Shown: positions 26,590 to 37,172 of the stretch, in pieces | Layout of the letters: the number at the start of each line of letters is the position of its first letter | Numbering within the stretch: the stretch's first letter is position 1 | Notes under the pieces: generated by a model | What the model was told of the DNA's origin: nothing | Databases searched by the model: none | Seen by the model: only the letters and a program-made list of their open reading frames with translations | NCBI GenBank assembly: GCA_965205925.1 | Contig: OZ242183.1 | Coordinates: 1,488,001 to 1,552,000 of the forward strand | Length of the DNA: 64,000 nt | Direction: 5' to 3' | Source of the DNA: CAYRJD01 sp965205925 | GTDB lineage: Bacteria; Actinomycetota; Acidimicrobiia; Acidimicrobiales; Poriferisodalaceae | Position numbers and translations under genes: made by a program

Positions 26590-28233
26590 TTAGGTGTTTA
26601 CTGACGGACGCGTAGGCAGCAGATGCGGGTTGCGTCCTTCGGCACGCGCCATGGCAGCAGCTATCAAGCCGCAAAATAGCGGCGCAGGTGAGTTCGGTCG
26701 GCTACTGAACTCAGGATGGGCCTGCGTGCCAACCCAAAACGGATGATCTTCAAGCTCGATGAACTCAGCCAAGCTGCCATCGGGTGACACCCCAGAGTTG
26801 ATTAGACCTTTCTTGGCCATATCTACGCTGTATTTCGCATTCACCTCAAAGCGATGGCGGTGACGCTCTTGCACCCGCTGTGCGCCGTAGAGATCAGCCA
26901 CCCGCGAGCCGGGTGTTAGTTGCGCCGCATACAAACCCAGGCGCATCGTGCCACCCTTGTCTGTTACTTCGCGTTGGGAGTCCATGATGTCGATAACTGG
27001 ATGCGGTGTGCTCTCGTCAAACTCCGTGCTATCGGCACCTGTCAGACCTAACTGGTTGCGACAGAACTCGATCACCATCACCTGAAGACCAAGACACAGA
27101 CCCAAACAGGGCACATCGTTTTCGCGTGCATATTGGACAGCCGCTATCTTGCCTGCCACGCCGCGCTTACCAAAACCGCCTGGGATCACGACACCGTCTA
27201 AGTGACGCAAGGAGTCGCTGGCGATTAGTTCTTCCACTCCTTCGGATTGGATCCACTCGATCTCCACGTTGGCGCCGTGAAAGAAACCAGCATGACGCAG
27301 CGCCTCTGCTACCGACAAGTAAGCGTCTTGTAGCTCTATGTACTTTCCGATAACTCCGATGCGCACGTTGCAAGATGCTTGATTGATGCGGTCAAGCATC
27401 TGCTGCCATTCGGTCAGATCCGGCTTTAGGTGATCCAATCTCAGAATTGAACACACATAATCGTCAAGACCTTCTTCGTGCAAGATCATTGGAATTTCGT
27501 AGAGGTTTGAGGTGTCTGGAGCGTTGACTACTCCCTTTAGTTCGACATCGCAAAGGTTGGAGATCTTCGAGCGTAGAGAATTATCGATTGGCTCTTGACT
27601 GCGTAGCACCACCGCGTCTGGTTGAACACCGCGACTTCGCAGCTCGGTAACGGAGTGCTGTGTGGGCTTGGTTTTTTGTTCGGCAGCCGGTCCGATGAAC
27701 GGAACCAAGGTGACATGCACATAGCAAACGTTTTCTCGTCCGACCGATAACCGCATCTGGCGGATGGCCTCAAGAAACGGCAGGATCTCAATATCTCCTA
27801 CGGTGCCGCCCACTTCGGTAATCACCACATCCACGTCTGGCTCGGCTAGCTGTTCTATGCGGCGCTTGATCTCATCGGTTACGTGCGGAATCACCTGGAC
27901 GGTGCCACCTAGATAGACGCCACGTCGCTCATCGGCTAGAACCTTTTGGTAGATGGAGCCAGTGGTGGCATTGGAATCGCGGGTGAGCTGCTCGTCAATA
28001 AAGCGCTCATAGTGCCCCAGGTCGAGATCGGTTTCACCACCGTCAGCCGTAACAAAAACTTCGCCGTGCTCGTACGGGTTCATCGTGCCTGGATCCACGT
28101 TGATGTACGGATCAAGCTTTTGCAGGGTGACCTTGAGGCCTCGACACTTGAGAAGTCGACCCAACGAGGATGCGGTGAGCCCCTTGCCCAGCGAGCTTGC
28201 AACGCCGCCGGTCACAAAGATGTGCTTGGCCAC
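26590..28233 (-). CDS. pyrG: CTP synthase
   Basis: 547 aa from GTG 28233, with GGGAGAG just upstream; a longer frame to 28284 is less likely. Converts UTP to CTP with glutamine. The synthetase domain begins KHIFVTGGVASSLGKGLTASS and includes KLDPYINVDPGTMNP. The C-terminal class I glutamine amidotransferase has the nucleophile Cys in CLGLCLGLQ and the His/Glu pair in HPEFSSRP. Sits between recN and xerD on the same strand, as in other Actinobacteria. Confidence 0.97.
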   Translation of the reverse strand: MAKHIFVTGGVASSLGKGLTASSLGRLLKCRGLKVTLQKLDPYINVDPGTMNPYEHGEVFVTADGGETDLDLGHYERFIDEQLTRDSNATTGSIYQKVLADERRGVYLGGTVQVIPHVTDEIKRRIEQLAEPDVDVVITEVGGTVGDIEILPFLEAIRQMRLSVGRENVCYVHVTLVPFIGPAAEQKTKPTQHSVTELRSRGVQPDAVVLRSQEPIDNSLRSKISNLCDVELKGVVNAPDTSNLYEIPMILHEEGLDDYVCSILRLDHLKPDLTEWQQMLDRINQASCNVRIGVIGKYIELQDAYLSVAEALRHAGFFHGANVEIEWIQSEGVEELIASDSLRHLDGVVIPGGFGKRGVAGKIAAVQYARENDVPCLGLCLGLQVMVIEFCRNQLGLTGADSTEFDESTPHPVIDIMDSQREVTDKGGTMRLGLYAAQLTPGSRVADLYGAQRVQERHRHRFEVNAKYSVDMAKKGLINSGVSPDGSLAEFIELEDHPFWVGTQAHPEFSSRPNSPAPLFCGLIAAAMARAEGRNPHLLPTRPSVNT

Positions 28234-28308
28234 TTCTCTCCCTCGGGTAGCTGCCAACTTACCCCGATTTAGCGCTGCAACCACGCTCAGCGCTAGTTGA
28301 AGGTCGTT

Positions 28309-29931
28309 TTATTTGTCGGCTGCGGCTGCCAGCAGTTCTGAAGCATGAATGCGACCGCTCGATGAGTCAGGCATTCCGGCCAACATGCGCGTTAACTCCG
28401 CTACACGCTCGTCATGACCTAGTTCGAATACGTCTGATGCAACGGTGGTGCCATCATCGGTTTTGCGAACCGCAACATGATGACTGGCAAATGCGCCGAC
28501 TTGCGGAAGATGCGTTACCACCAACACCTGATGTTCGTCGGCTAGCAGAGCCAGCGAGCGACCCACCGCCATGGCCGTTTCACCGCCAATGCCGGCATCA
28601 ACCTCATCAAAAACCAACGTGGGCGGACCTGCAGTCAAGACCAACCGCAAGGCCAGCATTATCCGTGCAAGTTCTCCACCGGATGCGACCTTGTTCAGCG
28701 GCGCTGGATCTTGTCCTCGATTAGTAGCGACTTGCATTTCCACTTTGTCCGCAGGATCCGGTCCATCTACCTCGACGGTGAGCTTGGCGTGCGTCATTGC
28801 CAAAGACGGAAATAACTCAGCTACCTCCGCAGCCAGCTTTGGAGCCGCCTTGCGCCTAGCTTTAGCCACCTTCATCGCAGCTGCGGCGAGCTGTTCGTTG
28901 GTTTTGATGATGCCTTTTTCTAGTTCTGCGGCTAGTTCTTCGTGTTGTTCTAGCTGTGCTAGACGAGTACGTGCTTTTTGGGCGAACTCCAACACGTCGC
29001 TCAAGGTGTCGCCGTACTTGCGTGTCATGTCCAACAGTGTTTGGCGACGGTCGCGCGTTGCTGCCAACTTTTCTGGGTCTTCATCAATTGCGTCAACCAC
29101 ATCACGCAGCTCTGCTGCGGAATCTGCCAGCTCAGCGTGAAGCGATTTAAGGCGCTCACTGATTGATTGGAACGGCGCGCGGTCGGCCAGAGCCGCCGAA
29201 GCGGCCCCCAGTTTGTCTAGGGCAGAGTTATCGGTACCTGTCGGATCGTCGGCTAGTAGCGAACGGGCGGTGTGCCCGGCTTCAATGTGAGCGACCGCGT
29301 CAGCCAACATGTCCTCTTGGTCTGCGATGGTTGTGAGCTCGTTTGGGTCTTCAATGTTTAGAGCTTCGATCTCGACTATTTGGAAATTCAGAATGTCGAT
29401 TTCTTGCGCGCGAGTTCGTAGGTCTCCACCCATGTCGGCTAGTTCAGATTGCAGGCTCGCCAACTTTGCTCTGGCATCTTGCAATGGCGCTAGATCGATC
29501 TTGGCGTAACTGTCAAGCGCTTCTCGTTGTGTGCGAGCAACCAGCAACGATTGGTGTTGATGCTGACCATGTAGATCAATCAGGTTGGCACCCAACTGGG
29601 ACAGATGCGCGATGGTGACCATGGAGCCGTTGACGTATGCCCGGCTGCGGCCGGTAGCCGACACCACTCGAGTAATCACTAGCTCGTCTTGTTCGTCTTG
29701 GCTCCCGATGTTGTTGATGTTCGTAAAGCGTCCTTCCACCACCGCTTCTTGAGCGCCAGAGCGCACCATCAACGCCTCGGCGCGACCTCCGGTAAGCAGG
29801 TGCACGGCTTGCACGATCATGGTTTTACCTGCACCGGTCTCACCTGTTAGCACAGTCATCGAGTCGGACAGCACCAGGCGCGCCTGCTCAATCACTCCCA
29901 AGTTGGTGACTGATAGCTCGGCCAGCATCAA
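28309..29931 (-). CDS. recN: DNA repair protein RecN
   Basis: 540 aa SMC-like ATPase for double-strand-break repair. N-terminal Walker A in GETGAGKTMIVQA near residue 35; a long helical coiled-coil middle (about 150-370); C-terminal GGELARIMLALRL signature and Walker B LVFDEVDAGIGGETA. ATG overlaps the nadK stop by 4 nt. Co-transcription with tlyA and nadK is a conserved arrangement. Confidence 0.96.
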   Translation of the reverse strand: MMLAELSVTNLGVIEQARLVLSDSMTVLTGETGAGKTMIVQAVHLLTGGRAEALMVRSGAQEAVVEGRFTNINNIGSQDEQDELVITRVVSATGRSRAYVNGSMVTIAHLSQLGANLIDLHGQHQHQSLLVARTQREALDSYAKIDLAPLQDARAKLASLQSELADMGGDLRTRAQEIDILNFQIVEIEALNIEDPNELTTIADQEDMLADAVAHIEAGHTARSLLADDPTGTDNSALDKLGAASAALADRAPFQSISERLKSLHAELADSAAELRDVVDAIDEDPEKLAATRDRRQTLLDMTRKYGDTLSDVLEFAQKARTRLAQLEQHEELAAELEKGIIKTNEQLAAAAMKVAKARRKAAPKLAAEVAELFPSLAMTHAKLTVEVDGPDPADKVEMQVATNRGQDPAPLNKVASGGELARIMLALRLVLTAGPPTLVFDEVDAGIGGETAMAVGRSLALLADEHQVLVVTHLPQVGAFASHHVAVRKTDDGTTVASDVFELGHDERVAELTRMLAGMPDSSSGRIHASELLAAAADK

Positions 29932-30800
29932 CGATTGATTAGCCCAAGTTTTTGCTTCAGGATTGCTTGAAAGCTTGCGTTGCCAGAAGTAACCAGCAAG
30001 GCCTGTGTGTTTGCGCGTCTCACGATAAGTGTGTCGTTTTCGCTAAGCATCGCGACGCTGCGACCGTCGACCGCCAAGTTGGCCGAACGCGCACCCAGGA
30101 TGCGGCAACGAATTTCGACTTCTGGCCCCAGAATAATTGAACGGTCAAACAGCATGTGCGGTGCTACCGGGGTTAGCTGCAAGCAACGATGAGTTGGTGC
30201 CACTACTGATCCACCGGCAGAAAGACTGTAAGCGGTGGATCCGGTTGGGGTAGAGATAATCAATCCATCGGCCGCGTAACTGGCGAATTCTTGTTCGTCA
30301 AAAGTGACTTCGGTGCGAATCGTGTGTCCGAGATCGCGCTTTTCAAGAATCACTTCGTTAAGTCCGATCCACGGACCGAGGTCGCGATCTTTGTCTGGAC
30401 TGATAGCTGGATCGAGTGATGCCTCAATCATCATGCGTTGCTCGACGGGCAGCTTGTTTTCTAATGCAAGTTGGACTGATGCTGTCATGTCATGCAACTC
30501 AAACTCGGTGAGATATCCCAGATGCCCAACGTTGATACCGATCACAGGTACCTCGTGTGGGGCTAGCAGATCAAAGGCTCGCAACATCGTGCCGTCTCCA
30601 CCAACGCTTATAGCGAGATCTACGTGAGTGTTCGCTAACTGTTCGTTCGTCAAGGATGCAAAACCAGCAGAACCGTTTCCAAGTGCGTGGGCGTCGTCGA
30701 CGGGCAGGCACACTTTGTGCCCTTCGGTTGTGAGCCAATCCAGCAACTTCTGCACGGATTCGGAACGTTCGCTGTGAAACAGCACAACAACGGTGCTCAT
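29928..30800 (-). CDS. nadK: NAD kinase
   Basis: 290 aa. Phosphorylates NAD to NADP. Contains the GGDGT motif (ISVGGDGTMLRA near 70), GINVGHLGYLTE, the NEVILEK segment and the DGLIISTPTGSTAYSLSAGG loop. Four-base overlaps with both tlyA upstream and recN downstream show tight coupling. Length and motifs are typical. Confidence 0.97.
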   Translation of the reverse strand: MSTVVVLFHSERSESVQKLLDWLTTEGHKVCLPVDDAHALGNGSAGFASLTNEQLANTHVDLAISVGGDGTMLRAFDLLAPHEVPVIGINVGHLGYLTEFELHDMTASVQLALENKLPVEQRMMIEASLDPAISPDKDRDLGPWIGLNEVILEKRDLGHTIRTEVTFDEQEFASYAADGLIISTPTGSTAYSLSAGGSVVAPTHRCLQLTPVAPHMLFDRSIILGPEVEIRCRILGARSANLAVDGRSVAMLSENDTLIVRRANTQALLVTSGNASFQAILKQKLGLINR

Positions 30801-31600
30801 GTAACACCCGATTCAAGCTGGCAACGTTCAAGCCGGCAACGTAGGAAAAATTCAATGTTGCCTGCGGCACCAGCGACTGGCGACTCAAACTCGCCGCATG
30901 GCACTAAACCGCTATCAATCGCAGCCTGTGTTACCTCGTCGATTGCTTGACGCCATAGCGCAGGATCGCTAACGACTCCCCCTGTGGGGTCAACCGCTCG
31001 TCGTGGGAGTTCAAACTGTGGCTTCACTAGCAATACCAAATCTGACGCAACGGTATTTCCCACGGGCTTAGCCAGCGCAACCAAATTAGGCAGCACCGTG
31101 CGCAATGAAATAAACGACAGGTCTGCAGTCAGAAGCGCCACCGATTCAGCTGAGCTAACACCGTGGAGAGCCTCTGCACTTGTGAGGTGACGAACATTGC
31201 ACTTGTCCATCATTACTACGCGTTGATCGTTGGCTAAGCGAGTAAGCAGCTGACCGCGCCCAACGTCAATGGCAAAAACCTTCTTAGCGCCGCGTTGCAG
31301 CAGACAATCGGTGAATCCGCCAGTTGAAGCACCCACATCAACCACTACTTTGCCAGCCGGATCAATACCAAAGTGGTCAAGCGCAGCCGCCAGTTTGTGT
31401 CCACCACGCGAGGCATATTGGGGGCCGCCATCGCTGACGTTTACCGCTTCAGCTTCGGACACCAAACGAGAGGGCTTGGTTGCTACTGCTCCGCTTACCC
31501 GGACGCGACCGCCACTAATCAAGGACTGAGCCGCGGTCGTGCTACTGCTCAACTTCCTGCGGACTAGCTCAGTGTCCAACCGTCGACGATTGGTCGCCAC
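30797..31600 (-). CDS. tlyA: TlyA-family rRNA 2'-O-methyltransferase
   Basis: About 267 aa from GTG 31600 (VATNRRRLDTELVRR), which matches where family members begin; the frame extends to 31720 but that part overlaps korB. An N-terminal S4 domain (about 1-62) is followed by a FtsJ-type Rossmann methyltransferase: VVDVGASTGGFTDCLLQRGAKKV binds SAM, and ALLTADLSFISLRTVLP carries the active-site Asp. Known members methylate 16S and 23S rRNA ribose and set capreomycin sensitivity; the older name is hemolysin A. Confidence 0.92.
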   Translation of the reverse strand: MATNRRRLDTELVRRKLSSSTTAAQSLISGGRVRVSGAVATKPSRLVSEAEAVNVSDGGPQYASRGGHKLAAALDHFGIDPAGKVVVDVGASTGGFTDCLLQRGAKKVFAIDVGRGQLLTRLANDQRVVMMDKCNVRHLTSAEALHGVSSAESVALLTADLSFISLRTVLPNLVALAKPVGNTVASDLVLLVKPQFELPRRAVDPTGGVVSDPALWRQAIDEVTQAAIDSGLVPCGEFESPVAGAAGNIEFFLRCRLERCQLESGVT

Positions 31601-31676
31601 GTGATCTGACGGTAGCCGCAGATCAACAAGATCGGTGGCTGGTTTACGCGCCGGTACTAGGCAGGCTCGCCAGCGA

Positions 31677-32714
31677 CTAAACCGTCCAGGTGCCGTGCGA
31701 ACGTAGCAAGTCTGCAACATCGCCGGAACCTTGCTTTTCTTGCGCTAGTGCAAGCTGTCGGGTAACCGACTCTGAATATTCTGGGCGCTCGATTGCGCGA
31801 AACACGCCCACTGGAGTCGGCTCAAATGGTCCGCGCGCTAGGCGACCCAACATGAATGCTGTAGATGGGTCTTCCCGAGTCTCATCGTGGGTCAGCAGTG
31901 CTTGCTCTCCAACATCGGTCACATTCGCTACGCGAGCGTGACCGTCGACGGTCACCACACCAAACTCGTTGTCGGGACCAAACCGCACCGGCTCACCGTG
32001 CTTAAGTGGGATCAGCATGGAGTCGCGGTTCTTCTTTTTGGTAACACCTTCCCAGGCGCCATCGTTGAACACATTGCAGTTCTGTAGTACTTCGACAAAC
32101 GCGGCACCCTTGTGTGCGTGTGCTCGTCGGAATGATTCCATCATGTGCTCACGATCCATGTCATGGGTACGAGCCACGAATGAAGCCTCAGCGCCGATAG
32201 CTACCGACAGTGCGTTGAACGGGTGATCTAGCGAACCCATTGGCGAACTCTTTGTTACCTTGCCAACTTCGCTAGTGGGTGAGAACTGTCCTTTGGTAAG
32301 TCCATAGATCATGTTGTTGAACAACAAGATCTTGATGTTTACGTTGCGGCGTAGGGCATGAATTAGGTGATTACCGCCGATCGACAACATGTCGCCGTCG
32401 CCGCCTATCACCCAGATGTCTAGGTCTGGTCGTGCTAGAGCCAGACCGGTAGCGATCGCAGGTGCACGCCCATGGATGCCATGAACACCGTAGGTATTCA
32501 TGTAGTAGGGGAAGCGCGCTGCGCAGCCGATGCCTGAGATGAACACCGTGTTGGCCGGGTCAGCGTTTAGCTGTGGCATTAGCTGGCGCATCGCGGTAAG
32601 GATCGAATAATCGCCGCAACCCGGGCACCAGCGCACTTCTTGGTCGCTTGCCCAGTCCGCAGCAGTGGTTGACACCTGTGCTGTTGAGCTGGCTTGTTCG
32701 GTGGTATCTGTCAT
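31677..32714 (-). CDS. korB: 2-oxoacid:ferredoxin oxidoreductase, beta subunit
   Basis: 345 aa TPP-binding subunit, likely 2-oxoglutarate:ferredoxin oxidoreductase. WCPGCGDYSILTAM near residue 31 and the TPP/Mg motif GGDGDMLSIGGNHL are clear. ATG at 32714 with a GGAG-like site 8 nt upstream. It is downstream of korA, separated by a 28-nt spacer that contains a C9 tract. 2-oxoglutarate is preferred over pyruvate from the two-gene KorA(alpha-gamma)/KorB form, but substrate is inferred. Confidence 0.92.
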   Translation of the reverse strand: MTDTTEQASSTAQVSTTAADWASDQEVRWCPGCGDYSILTAMRQLMPQLNADPANTVFISGIGCAARFPYYMNTYGVHGIHGRAPAIATGLALARPDLDIWVIGGDGDMLSIGGNHLIHALRRNVNIKILLFNNMIYGLTKGQFSPTSEVGKVTKSSPMGSLDHPFNALSVAIGAEASFVARTHDMDREHMMESFRRAHAHKGAAFVEVLQNCNVFNDGAWEGVTKKKNRDSMLIPLKHGEPVRFGPDNEFGVVTVDGHARVANVTDVGEQALLTHDETREDPSTAFMLGRLARGPFEPTPVGVFRAIERPEYSESVTRQLALAQEKQGSGDVADLLRSHGTWTV

Positions 32715-32731
32715 GTTTATGTCTCCGTGCA

Positions 32732-32740
32732 GGGGGGGGG
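32732..32740. repeat. G9 homopolymer (C9 in the korAB transcript)
   Basis: Nine G on the plus strand, between the korA stop codon (32743) and the korB ribosome-binding site. It lies 5' of the Shine-Dalgarno sequence, so length change would alter the korA-korB spacer but not the SD-to-ATG distance. One of three such tracts in the window. Confidence 0.9.
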
Positions 32741-32742
32741 TC

Positions 32743-34632
32743 TTAGGCGTTGGCGCCTAGCGACTCCGCAGCTGTTAAGGCTTCGCGGGTTATTTCCCCG
32801 GTTGTAAATGGCACACCGTCAATCTTGCCAATGTGCTTGACGTCAAGCAGGTACTTGGCGCGCACCAACTTGCTGAGCTGGCCCATGTTCATTTCAGGGC
32901 AGATAACCATGCGATAGCGCGCCAAGACCTCACCCAAGTTTTTCGGCAGCGGCATCAGGTGTCGCAGATGAACCTGGGCAACCTTGTGTCCGGCTTCGCG
33001 TACACGAGCAGCAGCCGCATCAATGGCGCCCCAGGTGGAACCCCAGCCCAAAATGCATAGATCTGCATCAGCGTCTCCATCTGCTTGAGCGTCAGGCACG
33101 TCCACGCCCTCCACTTTGGCTAGGCGCAGGTCAATCATCTTTTGATGATTTTCAGGGTCGTATGAGATGTTGCCGGTGCCGTCTTCTTTCTCTATGCCAC
33201 CGATGCGGTGCATCAGGTCTGGTGTGCCAGGAATGGCCCACGGGCGAGCGAGCGTTTCTTGATCTCGTAAGTACGGCAAGAAAATGCCGTCGCCGTCTTC
33301 GTTAGTGCCGTTAAACCCGGTGTGAAACTCCACTCCGATGTCGGGCAGAGAATCTGCGTCCGGCAGCATCCATGGCTCAGAGCTGTTAGCCAGAAAACCG
33401 TCACTCAGCACGATTACAGGAGTGCGGTATTTAAGAGCTATGCGACAAGCTTCTATGGCCACATTGAAACAGTCTGCTGGGCTACGTGGAGCAACGATTG
33501 GTAGCGGAGATTCCGAATGGCGGCCGTACATAGCCATCAGCAGGTCGGCTTGCTCTGGCTTTGTTGGTAGGCCAGTTGAAGGACCACCGCGTTGAACGTC
33601 GAGAATCACTAGCGGCAGCTCCAAGCTGACCGCCAATCCGATGGTTTCACCCTTAAGCGCCAGACCAGGACCAGAAGTCGAAGTGAAGGCCAGTGCGCCA
33701 CCAAATGCTGCGCCAACTGCCGAAGCTGCTGCTGCAATCTCGTCTTCGGCTTGGAAGGTGCGTACACCGAAGTTCTTCTTCACTGACATCTCGTGCAGCA
33801 AGTCCGTCGCAGGTGTGATGGGGTATGAGCCCAAAAAGACCGGCAGGCGTGCCAGGTGCCCTGCCACGATGCAACCCCAAGCCAGAGCGGTGTTGCCATT
33901 GATGTTGGTGTACTCGCCTGGTGGTAGCGGAGCGGGCTTTATCTCATAGTGAGCCTCGAACACCTCGGCTGTTTCGCCAAAGTTGTAGCCCGCTTGGAAT
34001 GCCGCCGTGTTGGCATCAATGACTTGCTCACGTCCGGCAAATTTTGTCTTAATGAAGTCAAGGGTTGGTTCTGTCGGGCGGGTGTACATCCAACTGATGA
34101 GACCCAAAGCAAAGAAGTTCTTAGAACGCTCGGCGTCTCGTGGTTTTACGCCGTGCTCGGCTACTGCATCGCGCGTTATCTGACTCATCGGCACTTCGTA
34201 GACGCGGTAATCGTTAAGCGAACCGTCTTCGAGCGGGTTTGAGGTGTAGCCAACTTTTTCAAAGTTGCGTTCGGTGAAGGCGTCGGTGTTGATAAGCAAG
34301 GCGCCGCCCTGACGCAGGTTGTGCAGCTGTGCTTTTAGCGCGGCCGGGTTCATCGCCACCAACATCGTAGGTGCATCACCGGGTGTGGTGATTTTGAAAT
34401 CTGATATGCGCACCTGGAATGCCGACACGCCCGCCAAGGTGCCTTGCGGTGCGCGGATCTCGGCTGGGAAATCCGGCAGTGTCGCTAAGTCATTTCCGAG
34501 TGCCGCTGAAATGCTGGTGAACTGATCACCGGTTAGCTGCATGCCGTCGCCGGAGTCGCCTGCGAAGCGGATGATTACTTCGTCGATTTCCTGTAGTGGC
34601 AACTCCCGCGCGGGGATCGCTGTGTCGGTCAC
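32743..34632 (-). CDS. korA: 2-oxoacid:ferredoxin oxidoreductase, fused gamma-alpha subunit
   Basis: 629 aa. N-terminal gamma domain (EVIIRFAGDSGDGMQLTGDQF, about 18-200) fused to the alpha pyrimidine-binding domain (GSYPITPATDLLHEM near 268; TSTSGPGLALKGETIGLA). Transfers electrons from 2-oxoacid oxidation to ferredoxin together with KorB. GTG start with GGAGAG upstream. First gene of the korA-korB-tlyA-nadK-recN series. No CxxC ferredoxin domain of its own. Confidence 0.93.
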   Translation of the reverse strand: MTDTAIPARELPLQEIDEVIIRFAGDSGDGMQLTGDQFTSISAALGNDLATLPDFPAEIRAPQGTLAGVSAFQVRISDFKITTPGDAPTMLVAMNPAALKAQLHNLRQGGALLINTDAFTERNFEKVGYTSNPLEDGSLNDYRVYEVPMSQITRDAVAEHGVKPRDAERSKNFFALGLISWMYTRPTEPTLDFIKTKFAGREQVIDANTAAFQAGYNFGETAEVFEAHYEIKPAPLPPGEYTNINGNTALAWGCIVAGHLARLPVFLGSYPITPATDLLHEMSVKKNFGVRTFQAEDEIAAAASAVGAAFGGALAFTSTSGPGLALKGETIGLAVSLELPLVILDVQRGGPSTGLPTKPEQADLLMAMYGRHSESPLPIVAPRSPADCFNVAIEACRIALKYRTPVIVLSDGFLANSSEPWMLPDADSLPDIGVEFHTGFNGTNEDGDGIFLPYLRDQETLARPWAIPGTPDLMHRIGGIEKEDGTGNISYDPENHQKMIDLRLAKVEGVDVPDAQADGDADADLCILGWGSTWGAIDAAAARVREAGHKVAQVHLRHLMPLPKNLGEVLARYRMVICPEMNMGQLSKLVRAKYLLDVKHIGKIDGVPFTTGEITREALTAAESLGANA

Positions 34633-34751
34633 TTCTCTCCTGAGCTGATTGATTTGTTTGTCTTGTGGACTGATTTGTGCATGGGTTTACGCAGGGTCAA
34701 GGGTATGCGCATGGAACTGAGATAGTGGTGGTTAAAGCACGGTCACAATCG

Positions 34752-35846
<1,095 letters not shown>

Positions 35847-35903
35847 AGGGGTTTGAGCCTAATCAATGGGGCAGTCGCACTGGGTATATGCCCATCTTCT
35901 CGC

Positions 35904-37172
35904 TTACACCAGCCACTTTACAGAATAAAGTGAGATGTACGTAATGATAATGATCGCAATGAGGGCAATCGAGACACTTTCACTTTGACGTGAAACAGCA
36001 GGCACAAATTCAGGAACATACCCGCGCCCTAAAGGTAGAGAGTCTTTTTCGACGCTACTTCTAGCTCTAGCGTTACGTAAATCAAAAAGGTGGAATGTTA
36101 GGTATGCCATAACCGCTGACAGAATTAGCGCAAAAGATTCGATGAGTATAGCTTCTAAGCCTTCGGTATCCGGTGGGCGTAAAACCAAGGACAAGGCTAT
36201 TGAGAAAAATGCCAGAAGTGCGATAGCAATCCTGCTAGATACAGCCACGCCAGACTGTTTGCTATATACAAGTAAGTTAAGCTTAGTAAAAACTTCTGCG
36301 TCGGGTGACTGGCCACTATCAAGTAGTTGTTTTCTAATACTAGTATAGCGTCCTTCGAGTTCAGTTGTCTCTTTCACTTTGTCAAGTGCCTCAAGTTTAC
36401 TTTGCAAGCTTTCAGGTGGGTTATCTACATGCTTGTCGTCCAGCTGATAAAAACGCGAAAGAAGCCAAAATACCAGTTCTTGTTCGCTACTACTCCTTTG
36501 TTCAAGACGTGCTACTTCAAAGGCCATTAAGAGCGCAAATACCGTCGTTGATACACCAAGGAATCCATAATACTCTAAGGTACTTGTTTCCAAAGCAGAT
36601 AGTCTCTCTAGCCACCAGGCCCAATCATCTCGAAAATATATTACTGCACCCAAAATCCAGAGTGATACTACAAAAGATGTTAACCCAAAAATTCCATCCT
36701 TGATTTTTCTAGCTTTGGGTTCAAGGTTCGTGAGGACGCTAGCGGTAACTACTCCCAGTAACCCTACGACCAGCCATGGCCACAATATTTCAGACGGTGA
36801 AGGAAATTCACTTCCAGTAAGATGTAATAACTGTTCTCTGATTGGGAAAATTAGAACAAGGAGAAGGACTCCAAACACAGGGGTAAAATAACGGGCGCTT
36901 TGAACTCGCAGGTCCTTTGCACGAACATTGGCCTTTATGTCAAACGTAAACCCAAAGAATACAAGGAAAAAACTTCCAGGTATGAGGATAAGTATTTGCC
37001 TGAGTTCTAGAGGTTTCGCAAAGTCTTCAAATACTCCAAAAATTGAGAAACCCGCTGATGCGAGGAAACAAACTACTGCGCCAAAGGCTAGCCCTAATCC
37101 ATCCAGAAGTATGGTCGCTTTCTCAGTTTCATTGTCTAGCTTATCCTGGTCTAGCTCAATAGAAGATAGTGA
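35904..37172 (-). CDS. DMT-like membrane protein, 3' half (frame-shifted from 5' half at G10 tract)
   Basis: This frame is open without a stop from the homopolymer at 37173 to the stop at 35904 (422 codons), but the first in-frame start codon is a GTG at 36878, in the middle of a hydrophobic segment (FGVLLLVLIF). Translation therefore must come from the upstream frame by a length change of the tract. Content: five TM helices resembling the second EamA repeat (SARYFTPVFGVLLLVLIF is like the last EamA helix), then two or more TMs, a charged helical cytoplasmic stretch (EQELVFWLLSRFYQLDD.. to KLNLLVYSKQ), and three more TMs. AT-rich: one sampled line (36421-36480) is 40% GC, against about 60% at 38221-38280. 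No close family recognised for the C-terminal part. Confidence 0.75.
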   Translation of the reverse strand, partial: SLSSIELDQDKLDNETEKATILLDGLGLAFGAVVCFLASAGFSIFGVFEDFAKPLELRQILILIPGSFFLVFFGFTFDIKANVRAKDLRVQSARYFTPVFGVLLLVLIFPIREQLLHLTGSEFPSPSEILWPWLVVGLLGVVTASVLTNLEPKARKIKDGIFGLTSFVVSLWILGAVIYFRDDWAWWLERLSALETSTLEYYGFLGVSTTVFALLMAFEVARLEQRSSSEQELVFWLLSRFYQLDDKHVDNPPESLQSKLEALDKVKETTELEGRYTSIRKQLLDSGQSPDAEVFTKLNLLVYSKQSGVAVSSRIAIALLAFFSIALSLVLRPPDTEGLEAILIESFALILSAVMAYLTFHLFDLRNARARSSVEKDSLPLGRGYVPEFVPAVSRQSESVSIALIAIIIITYISLYSVKWLV

